Origin: Boesenbergia rotunda
Taxonomy: Eukaryota > Streptophyta > Magnoliopsida > Zingiberales > Zingiberaceae
Assembly: GCA_024364735.1 (NCBI GenBank)
Contig: JAGFNQ010000854.1
Location: forward strand, 561,856 to 625,855
DNA: 64,000 bases
Direction: 5' to 3'
Under the pieces are notes generated by a model that searched no databases, was not told the origin of the DNA, and worked only from the letters and a program-made list of their open reading frames with translations. The translations under genes were made by a program, and so were the position numbers. Shown piece after piece: positions 35,874 through 47,534 of the stretch (position 1 is its first letter; each line of letters begins with the position of its first letter).

Positions 35874-36172
35874 GAGATGCGAAGCAAGGAGACGAGGAGG
35901 ATCTCGATCGAAGAATTGAGGGAGATGCCAAGTCGGGAGCTCGGCGTCCACCAAAATAAAAAGAGGTGGGAAAATAAAAAGGAAGGTGTAGAAAGTGAGG
36001 GAGGACAGGAAACACCATTCTCACCGATTCCGCAGGGTGGGCGCTCATTTGTCGCTCACAGTAGTTACGTTACGGTGTTCCCTGTCTTGCCGTAACAGGC
36101 GAGCTCCTCTATCGTCTTGAAATATAGAAGGGTTATCGTGCATTTTGGTTTCTCGAGATTGTTTCGTCCTGT

Positions 36173-36178
36173 CACGTG
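36173..36178. promoter_or_regulatory. G-box CACGTG in a 10-bp palindrome upstream of LPEAT2
   Basis: gtcacgtgac (36171-36180) is a perfect palindrome with a G-box core, 300 bp upstream of the LPEAT2 start codon. G-boxes bind bZIP and bHLH factors such as HY5 and PIFs. Its use here is inferred from position only. Confidence 0.35.
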
Positions 36179-36180
36179 AC

Positions 36181-36757
36181 AAACATGGAACAGAGACATT
36201 GTCTTGCCCGATAGAGCCACGAAGTCGAGAATGAGTCACGTTGACGACTTTTGTCAACGGATTGAGTGTCGCGTGAGACAATAAAAGCAGGAGATCCTCG
36301 CAGGAAAGGGAACAAAGTTGACCCTAAGCTTATTGACCCGTATACGTACCGCATCCGTTACTCTGAACGAGCACGTTCTAGCATGGCCGGATCTGGGCCG
36401 CTATTTTTTATCCTAAAAGGCATGTTGGCAGCGAGAGATTAGAGTTGGATCGACGGCAAAGTCGTTCTTAACCTAAGAACGCACCCTCCATCTCGATTGC
36501 AATGCTATGTGGGTCCTACAAATAGGGCGGCAAGCTGGCTAGGGTCGGTCAAGATCGGTGGTTTATAATTATTATTTTTATTATTATTTAAACTTCTTCG
36601 CCAGGCATGTGCCGTCCAATTACGTAAATGTCACCTCATCTGTTGGACAGTTGAGTCTAAATTATTATAATAGAGATTGAATTTTTGAGAGAATTATGTT
36701 TTAGGAAATAAAATTATTTTCATTTAGAGAGGTCATAATTTACTCATTTAATTGGGA
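36181..36757. other. LPEAT2 upstream intergenic DNA
   Basis: No gene, RNA gene or bounded element recognised. The sequence becomes AT-rich after about 36550. Confidence 0.4.
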
Positions 36758-37157
36758 CTATTGGGGAGTTTATGATAATTTATCGATTTTTCATCATCGG
36801 TAAATTATCATAAACTCCCCAATAGCCCTTTTAGATTTGCATTCACTCCTTACACAAGTTTGTCTTTGTTTTTACTCCATGATAGAACTGAATATAAAAG
36901 GGTGAAAATTGAGTATACATCAGTGAAAATTGAGTATAAAAGAGTGAAACTTGAGTATAAAAGAGTGAAAATTGAGTACATGGGTATTGATATGGTGGAT
37001 GCAACCTGCCATACTCAATTTTCTAACTTTTATACTCACTTTTCTTCAAACAATACTCACTAAACATCCCATCAGAGACTGCATATAAAGAAAAGTTTGT
37101 GTAGGGATTACATACAAAATTGACTTGGTAAGTAGGGAGTTTAGAAAAATTTACACA
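36758..37157. mobile_element. Foldback element or nested MITE pair with hairpin
   Basis: The left end is a near-perfect hairpin: arms 36758-36787 and 36796-36825 (ctattggggag...ctccccaatag) with an 8-nt loop. A second, looser inverted repeat pairs about 36800-36860 (gtaaatt...aaactccc, ccttacacaagtttg) with about 37095-37157 (cttttctttatatgc side, gggagtttag). Between them, a 21-bp motif gtgaaaattgagtataaaag recurs about four times (36900-36982), with inverted relatives at 37012-37050. The TSD is not established. Confidence 0.45.
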
Positions 37158-37891
37158 TAAAAAATACTTGAAATGAATTAATCCTCTTTAGCAGGTTTAT
37201 GGATTGATGATATACGACAATAAAATAAGAAATCCACATGGTTAAGATATCGAGACAAGTTTTTTTTTTCAGGGGCTTCGATTCTCTATTTCTAGTCTAT
37301 ATCATAAATGAAATTAAGGTAAATATATATTACTCGAAAAATAATAATTAAAAAGGAGTTTATTTTATTTTCCTCTGGTGCCACGACTGGTGGAGTTGGC
37401 AGAGCCCGTTGACAGCTCGACCAACAGTTTGCGGTCGACAATGCTGATGAATGCCCCACCGGGCACTTGGACAGGAAGAAAAAAAAACGAGTTTGATAAC
37501 GTCTTAGACGATAGATTTAATATCTTATAAATTTTTTATCGAGTAAAATCGAAAGCATTCATGATAGATAATTTTAAAGTTTAACATTTTTAGATTCGTA
37601 TTTGATTTGAAGACATTTTTTTTATAAAATAATTTATAATTAAGATTTAATTAAAAATATTTAAAATGATAATTAATCGTTTTTTTTTGGGATCACTTGA
37701 CTCTTTAGCAACAACACCCGCTTGATTGACACGTGCGCCCACGACTTAAATGTCACTCGATGGGTTGATTACTTCAATCGTTTGACTACATAAATTAAAA
37801 GTTTAATATAAGTTTTTGTAGGCGCCCAATCATGAGGTACTGCCAAGTTTTTGAATTGTACCGTCAACAATTTTTTTAATTTATCTTAATA
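37158..37891. other. AT-rich intergenic DNA with a small GC island
   Basis: A GC-rich patch at about 37375-37470 stands out but shows no domain or element ends. Otherwise no feature is recognised. Confidence 0.4.
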
Positions 37892-38100
37892 ATTCATAGA
37901 AAATTATAAATATCTAAATAATAATTTAATATTTTCTATTACACCATAACCTCGAGTGTAGGAGTCATTCTATATAAAAGCAGGTCTATTATTTTAAAAA
38001 GTCTATTAGAATCGATTTTACAGATTCATAGAAAATTATAAATATCTAAATAACAATTTAATATTTTCTATTACACCATAACCTCGAGTGTAGGAGTCAT

Positions 38101-41100
38101 TGTAACCACCCATAAAATTTTCTCAATATTTTCTTTAAAATATTGATCATGCCTAGATAGATTCTCGAGGAACATAGGAATACTAGTATGAACCTTAGCA
38201 TGATTATCCATGATTTTCCCATATAGATTAAGAAACTAAGTAATAATGGGTCTTATATGAGCCCTTTTAATACCATGGCCATTAAGGGACCTTAGGTAAA
38301 ATTTTATCATGAATAGAAATGGATTTCAATTAGAAATATTAATATGAGCCTTAGTGGGCTCTTATATGAGCCTTGGCAAAAATAATTATAAAAGTAATAA
38401 AAAAAAGTGCATGTACCAAGGATTAAACTTTAGACCTAATGTATCACCATATATGTACTAACCAATTCACATAGCAAGGGAGTGCTAGTCATGAATGAAG
38501 AGGATTTTAATTAAGGCTTAAGGAAGTGAAGGGTTACCATGAGAAGAGGCACCATACCCCTTCACTTGCCTCCTTGCTTAGTATATAAGAGAGGGATGGG
38601 AAATGAAGAGATAACTTGACACTTAAGTTATAGCTTCTCCTCCTCTTCTCTTCCATTAAAGCTTCCCTCTCTCCTTCTTCCTCCTCCTAGCCGAAACCCA
38701 CAAGGGGTTTTCTCCCTTGGAAAAGCTTCACAAGGGGACTCTCTCTTGAAGATCCAAGGCTTCCTACAAGGCTACAAGGGCTAGGGGTGATCAAGGGACA
38801 ACAAGGTCTTCATCCTCTTCTCTATTTAGGGTCTATAACCAAGACACTAAGTGTAAGACTCCCTCACTTGTGGTATAATTATTTTCCTTGATGTCTATCA
38901 TGATTTAAGTTGTGTTTAGGATCTAAGTTGAGAAAACCATGAGACTTGGGTCCTAGGGTTTCGGCCAAGCCTTGTATTTAGGTTTGGGGATGATGTAAAC
39001 CCTCACCCATGCTCCCTAATGTTTTCTTATGATAAATAAAGAATAAATTATGACTTGGAGAAATTTTGTTGCACCCTAAAGCCCTATACAAGTTTCGGCC
39101 ACCAACATGTTTTCATGGTTAGGATTGGATCTAACTCTCTAATAATATTTCTTATGTTTTCTCATGTTGCAAGGGATATTAATGGTGATTTATGTGAATT
39201 TTTACATGCCTTATGACCCTTGTAAGTTTCGGCCAAGTTAGGTTATGGGGCAAGGAGTTAGGGCTAACTCCAAGCAAAGGTTCTAATGATTTCCTATGGT
39301 GTTGTATGCAAGGTATTGATGTAAATTGGGAAGTGTATGAATTTTTCCATGTACTTGGGACCCTATAGGGTTTCGGCCAAGGTCAATTTGTAGGGTTAAA
39401 ACTTAAGGTTAGCCCTAATCATGGGTTCTAATGGCTTCCTATGACATAGTATGTAATGTATGAGTTTTCTTCACTTATGGTATCTTATATGTTAGGATCT
39501 CTCTTCTTCCAACTTTTGGCCAAGCACCCCAATTAGGGTTTAGGTTGAGTTAGGGTTTCAAGAATACTTGTTTATGGCTTATTATGATGTACATATATAG
39601 GTTCAAGCATGTGGTATGAATTTTATGTTACCTAAAACTCTAACCTTAAGTGCTATGCTTCATGATTTTGGTATATTTATGTTAGATACCATGTTTAGTA
39701 GGTTTCATTCATGAATGTTTTAAGTTCTAAGCCATGAACACATGTGTTATGAAGAAGGTCTCATGTTTGTGTAAAATGATGCATATTTTAAGTTAAACGC
39801 CTATGATAGCTATATGGTTAAATAGACCTATGCATGTTCTATGTTGAATGCCATGAACCTAGGTAGTATGTATCATGTTCATATGAATCCTACCCATGCA
39901 CGCTTATGATAGGTACTATGATTATGTATGCTAAGTGACATGTACTATGTATCAAATGCATGCTTACCTTATGTACCATGATCATGCAAGCTTTATGAAC
40001 TAAGATGATGTTTATGCCTTAAGGCATAATTATGTATGTATGTCATGTCTTATGAATGAAAATGATGAATGAAGATAATGTTTATACCTTGAGGGCATAA
40101 CGATGTTATGAATTAAGTATGAATGATGAAATGTCAAATATGCTTTATGTCATGCTTCATGTAACAAGGTTATGTTTATGTCTTTAAGTATGCTATGTAT
40201 GTTTTATGAATGATGAAGCATGTGAAGTTATTTTACTTTATGAATGGGCTTGTACCGGACCGAAGTAAGGGTCCAAGGGATGGGCATCTTAAGAACGCCT
40301 CAGTTCTGGACTACCGTAGTTGTCCACGGTTCTGGGACTACCGTAGCTGTCCAACAGGGATGAGCACCTTAAGAACGCCTCGGTTTTTGGAACTACCGTA
40401 GCTGTTCCTACCCTAGTAGGTCGAGACTAGCTACCTCGTATTTACTTAAGGATGCACGCATATGATGTATGTATGTGGTACAAGCCGGGGACCCCCATGA
40501 TGTTATGATTATGTTTAAGTATCTATAATTATGGTTTTCAAATAAGCATCCTTATGTTATATGCATTTGACTCATGCATCCATTCATGTTATGCATCCAT
40601 GCCATGTTAAGTATTTCATATGTTTATGTTTATGCCAAGAACCATGCCATGTTAAGTATTTCATATGTTTATGTTTATGTCAAGAACCATGCCATGTTAA
40701 GTATTTCATATGTTTATGTCTATGACAAGAACCATGCCATGTTATTATGTTATGACAAGAATCATGCTATGTTAAGTGTTTTATATGCCTATGTTTTGTA
40801 TCAAGAACTTTTATAGGTTAAGAATGTTATATGTTTTATGTTATGCGATGTATGGTTTTAGTGAGTAGGAAAGAGTCTTACTAAGCCTATGTGCTTATAG
40901 TTTTACTTTCTTATACCGCAGATCAAACAAGAGGATAGTAGGGGAAGCAGCAGGAGGGGCAAGAGTGTGTGTGTGGCAGTGACATGGCAAGAGAAAAGAA
41001 AAGTTTTTAATGTCTATACTCTGTCACGTGTCCGATATTTTGCGAGTCTCATGCTATACTTATAATGGTTTTGTCAAAAAATATGCACTTGTTACTTATG

Positions 41101-41361
41101 TTCCCTAATGGATGACTTATGTGACTTTATATCATGATGCTAAGTATGATGTTAATATGCTAAGTTACCATGTCACTATGTTTAGGAATGATAGTTGAGA
41201 CATGTATACATGATTCAAGTATTAGTTGCATGGGTTAAAGGCATATGTATAAAGTTTTAAATGCTTCCACTGTAGTAAGATATTCATATGCCTATATGTA
41301 TGTTAGCGTAACGCCGTCTCTCGCCACACCGTAAGGCCTGGAAAAAAAGACGGGCGTTACA
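38101..41361 (+). mobile_element. Solo LTR, Tekay/Del-like, 3.26 kb
   Basis: Starts tgtaaccaccc (38101) and ends gggcgttaca (41361), the TGTAAC...GTTACA ends common in Del/Tekay chromoviruses. Flanks gtcat (38096-38100) and gttat (41362-41366) are a 5-bp TSD with one change; the neighbouring unsplit repeat copy confirms the target site. A TATA box (tatataag, 38582-38589) precedes a C/T-rich leader and tcggccaa/aaaccctag-type motifs. Near the 3' end, agtcttactaagc (40875) and accgcagatcaaacaag (40916) are typical of this LTR class. No internal region or second LTR is adjacent, so it is a solo LTR. Confidence 0.82.
40600..40815. repeat. 45-bp minisatellite inside the solo LTR
   Basis: About four to five units of atgccatgttaagtatttc plus a tatgtttatg-rich remainder, period 45 bp, decaying to the right. 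It creates an apparent repetitive open frame (40574-40816) that is not a gene. Confidence 0.75.
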
Positions 41362-41689
41362 GTTATTCTATATAAAAGCAGGTCTATTATTTTAAAAATT
41401 CTATTAGAATCGATTTTACGGATATAAAAGAAAATAAATATAAGCATACAAATAGTAGTAGAGAAGTACCATATTATTAATTTTCAAAAATTGATGCCTA
41501 ATTATTAGGTCAAAATGTCATGCAGAGTTTATGCTACACTCTGAGCGTGAATCATTCTAAAAAACTTATATTAAAAAAATAATTAAGTTGGGTAATATCG
41601 AATTTAGAGCGATTGATTTGGTCCCATAAAAATTTCAAATATAGTATATTTAAAAAGAAAAATCCAAATGAGATGTGTAACCACGAGAT

Positions 41690-41801
41690 AGCTAGATTTC
41701 TAGACCGTTAGTTGCGAGTCAGGCATAGCACAAATGGTAGATGCATAATAATTTTGGTGTAATGATCAAGGGTGATTCCCGAAAACTGACAACCTAGTGC
41801 T
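41690..41801 (+). repeat. Possible SINE remnant
   Basis: tctagaccgttagttgcgag resembles the segment tctagaccgcccactgcgag of the SINE at 2758. Downstream, tggtagatgcat and gggtgattccc look like decayed A and B boxes. There is no TSD and the order of parts differs from the SINE, so this is tentative. Confidence 0.25.
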
Positions 41802-42738
41802 TGTTAGAGGAAATTCCGAGAATTTACAATAACTTGAAATTACAACAATAATTCCAACTTATCTGTTGAGTGGCCCGAGCTGCTTTTTCTCAACTGCAGT
41901 CTCCCGAGCTCCTTACCAGGGTCCCGAGCTTCCGAACAATGTCTCCCGAGCTCCCGAGTGAAGCTCCCGAGTGAGTTTCTCGAGCTCCCGAGTGAAGCTC
42001 CCGACCAAGTCTCCCGACCAGAGTAGTGTCTCACGAGCTCCCGAGCCGAGCACCTGAGCAGTATCTCTTGAGCTCCCGAGCCGAGTTCCTGAGCAATATC
42101 TCTTGAGCTCCCGAGTTTCCGAGCAGTAGTCGGGCGTCTTCCGACCGACCAGGAATTTGCTGAGGCTTGCACAGTGCAGTTTCCTTGAAACAGATTCGTC
42201 CTCCTCGGGCAGTGCTTCGAGGCTCAGATGGACTTCTGTCTCTCAGGATACAACAGCAGACCACGGGCACAACGGAGCACTCGTTGCTTGTGGCGAACTA
42301 AGGTAGTACCCGACTGCTATCAGAGGAGATCGGTAACGAGGTGGAGTGGAGGAAAATTTCTCTGTATCGTCTGCCTCTCTTTTGCTCTCGGTCACGACCT
42401 CCTTATATAGGCTCAGACCCCCGCAGTATTCAATGACGAATTAATCTTCAATTACTGTCATTTACCCGACCAGAACCAAACGTCTGGGGGTTACTGATCT
42501 TCGCATTAATCAAAATTAATGCATCAGTTACATTTGAGCAAAAATCAATTTAGCAAAACATTGGTTCATCTGCTTGGACAAATTTTACCCCGACCGGTCG
42601 GACATTCGACGCGCACAGGTCATGCACGCACACGAGTTCACTTGGTTCAGTACAAATCTGGGCCCTGGATTTTCACCCCCCCCTGCGCACCCACGTGTGA
42701 GAGAGAGCCTCTCCCCTAGCATTTGTTCACAACTAACA
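41802..42738 (-). repeat. Probable solo LTR (TGTTAG...CTAACA), minus orientation
   Basis: The plus strand reads tgttagagg at 41802 and cacaactaaca at 42738, so both strands start TGTTAG. On the minus strand a TATA box (ctatataagg, 42411-42402) is followed by a G/A-rich leader, as in an LTR promoter. Flanking five bases (gtgct, tattt) do not match, so it may have arisen by recombination between two elements. The left third is dominated by ctcccgag repeats. Confidence 0.45.
41876..42125. repeat. ctcccgag-rich short tandem repeat
   Basis: The octamer ctcccgag and variants recur more than a dozen times with irregular spacing. The repeat creates spurious open frames on both strands. Confidence 0.75.
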
Positions 42739-43288
42739 TATTTGTGAAACAATATAAACCAACCATTTTGCCTTAAAACACCCAGTGTGGGACTAAAGCC
42801 CCACTCACAAGGGAGTCTCTCTATTCTCCACCTCACTTTTTACTCACTAGAAAGTCCCAATGTGGGACTAAAGTCCCACCCCCCCTTTGCATTCACATGA
42901 TATCCAATAATCCCCCACATGAATGGAAACATGGTGATAGCATTCAGCAGTTGAGTCGTGTATAGGATAGGTAGGTTTCACTCTTTGAACCTTCCCTTGT
43001 GAAGATCTATTTACTTCCTGGCTGACAGTAGACATGATATCCTTGAACTATGCTGCTGTTTATGTAAGCATTGACACATCTTACCTAGGACTCTCCCTGA
43101 TACACCTCAGTTCTCATGAATGTGTTCGTTCTTGGCCATGAACACAACTAATTTTGCGAGAAGTTCTAAGAATTGTACCTCCAATTCTCTTCGAAGCGGC
43201 CCCACTTCTTTCTCACATAGGTGATCTCTTAAGAGTTTTCCACATAACTCTATTGAATCATTAAAAGCCATATGCTTAACCTCCATCC
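42739..43288. other. Retroelement-like spacer, no gene recognised
   Basis: Contains a twice-repeated motif gtgggactaaagyccca (42786 and 42854). A minus-strand open frame (43107-43322) is unlike any family I know and overlaps the start of the copia LTR. Confidence 0.35.
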
Positions 43289-44609
43289 TGTTGGTGTAGT
43301 TTACACTAACGGTTAAACTCAAGTTTTGATGAATGACAAACAGGTTAAAGTTAGGTTGTTATGGTTCTAACCTCTTTACCAAGTGTGCAGGGTTGAAAGA
43401 CTTAGGACCAGACACTAGGCTGAAGTCCAGGATGGTTGAGTCCTGGCAGAAAGTCCAGTTGGGTCCGCGAGGCCTGACAACTGGCTGAAGACCAAGTTGG
43501 TGGAGACTTGGCAGAAAGACCAGGGTGGTTGAGTCCTGACAAAAAGTCCTGGTAGGTCAAGAAGTCAAGTAAAACTGCACAAAGGGTAAGTAAGGTAAGT
43601 CATTGGAGGAGCGAACCAGTGAGGACGGGTCCCATTTTGGGACTTTAGGCGCGGTCCAACTTAGACCCATTTGGGTGATCTAAGTTGAGTCCTGGTTAGA
43701 TCCTGGTCCGGATGTAGACGGGATCTAATTACCTTTGAATATTTCACATTTTAGTCCATTTTATTATTATACTAACTCTGATTTACAGGGTTTATTTGGT
43801 ATATGGACTAAGTTGATTTTGCAGGTGAATTCTGCAAAATTACTCCTCATTATTTTTTAATTTGAAATTTTATTAAAGAATAAATTTATTCTTATTAATA
43901 ATAATAAATTCATTCCTATTATTATTATCCACAGCTTGGGTAAGATGAATTTATATTCCTTTTATTTTTTTTGTTAATAGAAATTCAAATGATGGATAAA
44001 GCAGATTGAGTTGTGCTACTTCAAATGATGGATAAAGCGCTGCACAAAAATAAGATCTGAATGAAACTCAAAGCTCGAGAAGTCCTCTATAAAAAGCATG
44101 AGAATTAGCACAGAAAAAAAACACCACGCCATCATCTCTTCTTCACGCTTTCACGCTCCGTGCTTCCACGCTCTTTTGCTACGGCCTGTCTTCCAACTCG
44201 TCTACGTCCAATTACTGCTGGAAGACCACCCTTAACATCCAAACTCATTCAGATAATTTTTTTTGGTAACGATTTTATTACTGCATTATCTGTACTCATT
44301 TCTATTAGAGAGTGTGAGGTTGTCACACTCTCTATCTTCTGTATTCGCCTATTCTACCGGGGGTCTCCGGTAGAGAGTTTTAGTGAATTGCCCACAGAAA
44401 AGGTCCGAGGGACCTGGGCCTTCGAGTAGGAGTCGCCGAAGGCTCTGAACGAAGTAAAACTCATTCGTGTTGTGTGTGTTCGTTTTTTATCGTTTCTTTT
44501 GTTTCCGCTGTGCACGACTTTACGAACACATTCTTTTTACTCTGAAAAATATATTTTTTTTAAACACACGTGATTCACCCCCCCCTCTCACGTGCATTCC
44601 GATCCTACA
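43289..44609 (+). repeat. 5' LTR of copia copy A
   Basis: 1,321 bp, starting TGTTGG and ending CTACA. It carries private differences (for example gttaaactc where both copy B LTRs have gtcaaactc, and gatgtagacggg versus gatgtggacggg). Confidence 0.9.
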
Positions 44610-44872
44610 AGTGGTATCAGAGCCAGGTTCGCTCTGAATCGGTGCAACCACCGTAAGAGCAGGGGGAAATCTGTTTTGTGTCTTTTGTTGCATGATCTAA
44701 ATTTGGTATTCTTGCCTAAATTTAGTTATTTTTCTCGTTCGTTGGTTTTACTTGAATCTGGTGCAACACCATTCAAATTGCTTTTCGTAAGTTTATCCTT
44801 TCCCGCACTACTAATCCAAGACCCAGTCTTGGGATATTTTTTCTACTTTTATTTCGTGTGCACAGAATTTAA

Positions 44873-45898
44873 ATGGCCCAAGGTGAAGGCTATAGCACTG
44901 CCCGCCCTCCCCTCTTTAATGGGGAAGACTTTCCCTACTGGAAGAGAAGGATGGAGGTTTATCTGAAGACCGACATGGATCAGTGGTTCGCAGTTCAAAC
45001 AGGCTACACACCGCCAATGGATGAGGGAAATAATGCTCCACTGAAGCCCGACAGATGGAACCCGGAGATGAAGAAAAAGGCTCAGACCGAGTTCAAAGCT
45101 CAGAACACCCTCCAGTGCGGACTTACCAAAGAGGAGCTAAACAGAATTGGACCAACCGACTCGGCGAAGGAGCTATGGGACAAATTAACAGAATTACATG
45201 AAGGCACTTCTGATGCAAAGGTAACAAAGAGAGATCTGTTATTGAATAAGTTATTTAACATAAAAATGCAGGAAGTAGAATCAGCAAGTCAACTCCACAC
45301 CCGGATTAAGAACATATTGAATGGACTCCACATGATCGGGCACAAACAGGAGAATCGGGACATCATAAGGTATGCGTTAAATGCGTTCCTTAGAAATTCA
45401 CTATGGGCATCTATTATAGATGCCTATAAAATTTCTAGGAACCTTTCAAAAATTAATCTGGATGAACTATTTTGTGAATTAGAGCTGCATGAGCAAACTA
45501 ACGCCAAGGTCGAGAAAGGGCTAGCTTTATTTGCAGGTTCACCAAAAGAAGCCAAATCAAAGAGAAAAATTCAAGAAGAACCTGAAGATGAGTCAGACTC
45601 AGACTCAGATGAAGAAGAACAACTGGTGAACTTGGTAAGAAAAATGTTCACCAGAAGGAAGAACAAATTTTCAAAGAAAGATATTCAAAAGGTAATGAAG
45701 CCCTCCAGCACTGAAGGTAAAAGCAAAATGATCTGCTTCGGCTGTAACAGAAAAGGCACTTCAAACATGAATGCCCTTACAAGAAGGAGGACCAACCCAC
45801 TAAGAACAAAAAGAAGAAGGCTCTTCAAGCCACGTGGGATGAAAGCTCGGACGATTCCGACGATGAACAACCAAAGAACGCAAGCTACCTCGCACTGA
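44873..45898 (+). pseudogene. Copia gag, copy A (341-aa frame, frameshifted knuckle)
   Basis: The ATG lies about 250 bp after the primer-binding site. A UBN2-type gag core is visible: PPLFNGEDFPYWKRRMEVYL near the start, then ELWDKLTELHEGTSDAK and DLLLNKLFNIKM. An acidic stretch (EEPEDESDSDSDEEE) precedes a basic region and the zinc-knuckle start CFGCNRKG. A one-base loss near 45755, relative to copy B, throws the knuckle out of frame, so the last about 55 residues are out-of-frame sequence. The long first part is otherwise open. Confidence 0.85.
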
Positions 45899-46007
45899 TG
45901 GCAACCGGACCAGAATCGGACTCGGAGCAAGACGAGGATTCCGAATACGAGTCGGCCAAGAGATCGGACTATTTTCGGACGGCTCGACTAAGGTATATTT
46001 AGATTCA

Positions 46008-46388
46008 GTGAATGAAAAGTTCTTTAAAATTATTTCTGTCTTAAATAAGAGATTAGATGCATCTGAGCTTAGGACTGATCAGCTCCTTAAGGAAAATCAA
46101 GACCTTAAGGAGCAAATTCTAAATCAAAACACAACTGAATTAAACTCAAAAATTTCTGAACTTGAAAATGAAAACTCCACCCTTAAGGGTGAAGTTCAAA
46201 AACTTAAGGATCTACTAGCAACTTTTACAACTCGATCCAAGAACCTTGACCTTATACTTGGATCACAAAAGGGCATGTACAATAAGTCTGGGATAGGTTT
46301 TAAATCAGGATCGGCCAAAGATCCTTTTTCTCCTTTGTCCACTCACGCAAAAAGCAATGTAAAGCATGGGTCCCAAAAGCTTATCTAA
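46008..46388 (+). pseudogene. Coiled-coil frame of copia gag region, copy A
   Basis: A 126-aa frame rich in heptads (LRTDQLLKENQDLKEQILNQ, LNSKISELENENSTLKG), ending with LDLILGSQKGMYNKSGIGF. SIRE-type elements have such a coiled-coil part downstream of the knuckle. It is probably the C-terminal part of the gag polyprotein separated by the upstream frameshifts, not an independent gene. Nearly identical to 51560-51940. Confidence 0.6.
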
Positions 46389-47533
46389 CAAAGCAAGTAG
46401 GGCAGAATCAATATTATGTTTCCCAAAAAAGGACATTCATTACATTGACCCTAAACACCCCACCTATCATTTAGGGGGAGGCTCCAAACTAGTTGGCACC
46501 TCAAAATCAGCCTTTGCCCAGTTGGGCACTTAGGACTAGTCTTAAAAGTTAATCTGACTCTTGACCTACTTAGTATTAGGGTGGGTCGAGATAACGGTAC
46601 GCTAGACAGACTCTCGGGGAGAACTAGCCGAAACTATCTCGACACATCCTAGACTAGTTAGACCAGGGTGTCTCAACAGGTAGGGTTAAAGTACAACTTC
46701 CTTAAGCAGCTTTGTCTAGAAAGAGGTTGTTGCTCCAATAAGGCTTCCGCCAAAGAAGGCCCCTGTGCCTCGCCTCCCGCTTGGAAGCTAATTATCGAAG
46801 TATACTTTTAAACTACTTCTTGTCAAACCCGAATCTAACAAAAGGTCAGATTAATTTCTTTTATGAATCAAACTCAAACTCATCTCACACAAATCATAGG
46901 ATCCCTTTGTTTGATAACTTAGATCAAGTGAGATGAATAAGGATAATAAGTTCAAATCATTGATTGATAATTTAAAACTCAAACTTGAATTTAAAATCTT
47001 ACCTTTTAAATCCAAATTTAAATATCAATTAAATCAAAATTCAAAATTTAAACTTAGCTCTTAATTAATTCAAATTTCAAAATCAAATATTAATTCAATT
47101 GTTTTCAAAACTCTTTTTAAGTTTTTTTCTCAAATTTTTTTTTCAATAATTTTTTTAAGTTTTTTTCTCAAGTTTTTTTTCAAAAATTCTTTTAAGTTTT
47201 TTTTTCAAAAATTCTTTTTAAGTTTTTCAAAATTCAAATGTTTTCTGTTTTCAATCTTTTTCAAAAATGTAAACTTAACTTAAAATTAACCTTTTCAAAA
47301 AGATTAAACTGAACTTCAACTTGAATTCTAATCAATCCTACTTAACTGTAGGAAAATAAATGGATTATCGACAGTGGGTGCTCCAGACACATGACTGGGG
47401 ATCCCACCAAGTTTACAGAACTCAAGTACAAACGACAAGGGACCGTTGCTTTTGGAAACAACGGTAAACTTAAGGTAATTGGTCTAGGTAATATTGAACT
47501 TGAATCTGATTTTATAATTAAAAATGTCTTACT

Positions 47534-47534
47534 N
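47534..47534. other. Ambiguous base N, likely assembly join
   Basis: The only N in the window. It sits exactly where copy A stops matching copy B, with unrelated sequence on its right. Confidence 0.9.

Larger units (their letters stand above)
37892..41424. repeat. 132-bp tandem duplication, second copy split by solo LTR
   Basis: Copy 1 is 37892-38023. Copy 2 starts at 38024, is interrupted after 38100 by the solo LTR, and resumes at 41367 (tctatataaaagcaggtct). Copy 1 therefore preserves the uninterrupted target sequence gagtcattctatataaaag. Confidence 0.85.
43289..47533 (+). mobile_element. SIRE-type copia element, copy A, truncated at an N
   Basis: 5' LTR 43289-44609 (tgttggtgtag...gatcctaca, TATA tataaaaag at 44088-44096), then a Met-tRNA-type primer-binding site tggtatcagagcc (44612-44624). 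Gag, a coiled-coil frame, a spacer and the start of the protease (DSGC motif near 47365) follow. Homology with copy B stops at tgtcttact, immediately before the N at 47534; integrase, RT and 3' LTR are missing. LTR differences place it as a separate insertion from copy B. Single-base changes break the gag zinc knuckle. Confidence 0.88.

Noticed and set aside
35470..35954. LPEAT2 translation starting at the upstream in-frame ATG (35954)
   Set aside because: The extra 27 residues have no likeness to the family. MADLNGELTAPL at 35873 resembles the usual N-terminus.
40574..40816. Repeat-protein open frame
   Set aside because: It is a 45-bp tandem repeat in a solo LTR with no gene context.
46400..47340. 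Extra gene between copia gag and protease
   Set aside because: No open frame. It is the same AT-rich spacer as in copy B, with both copies non-coding.
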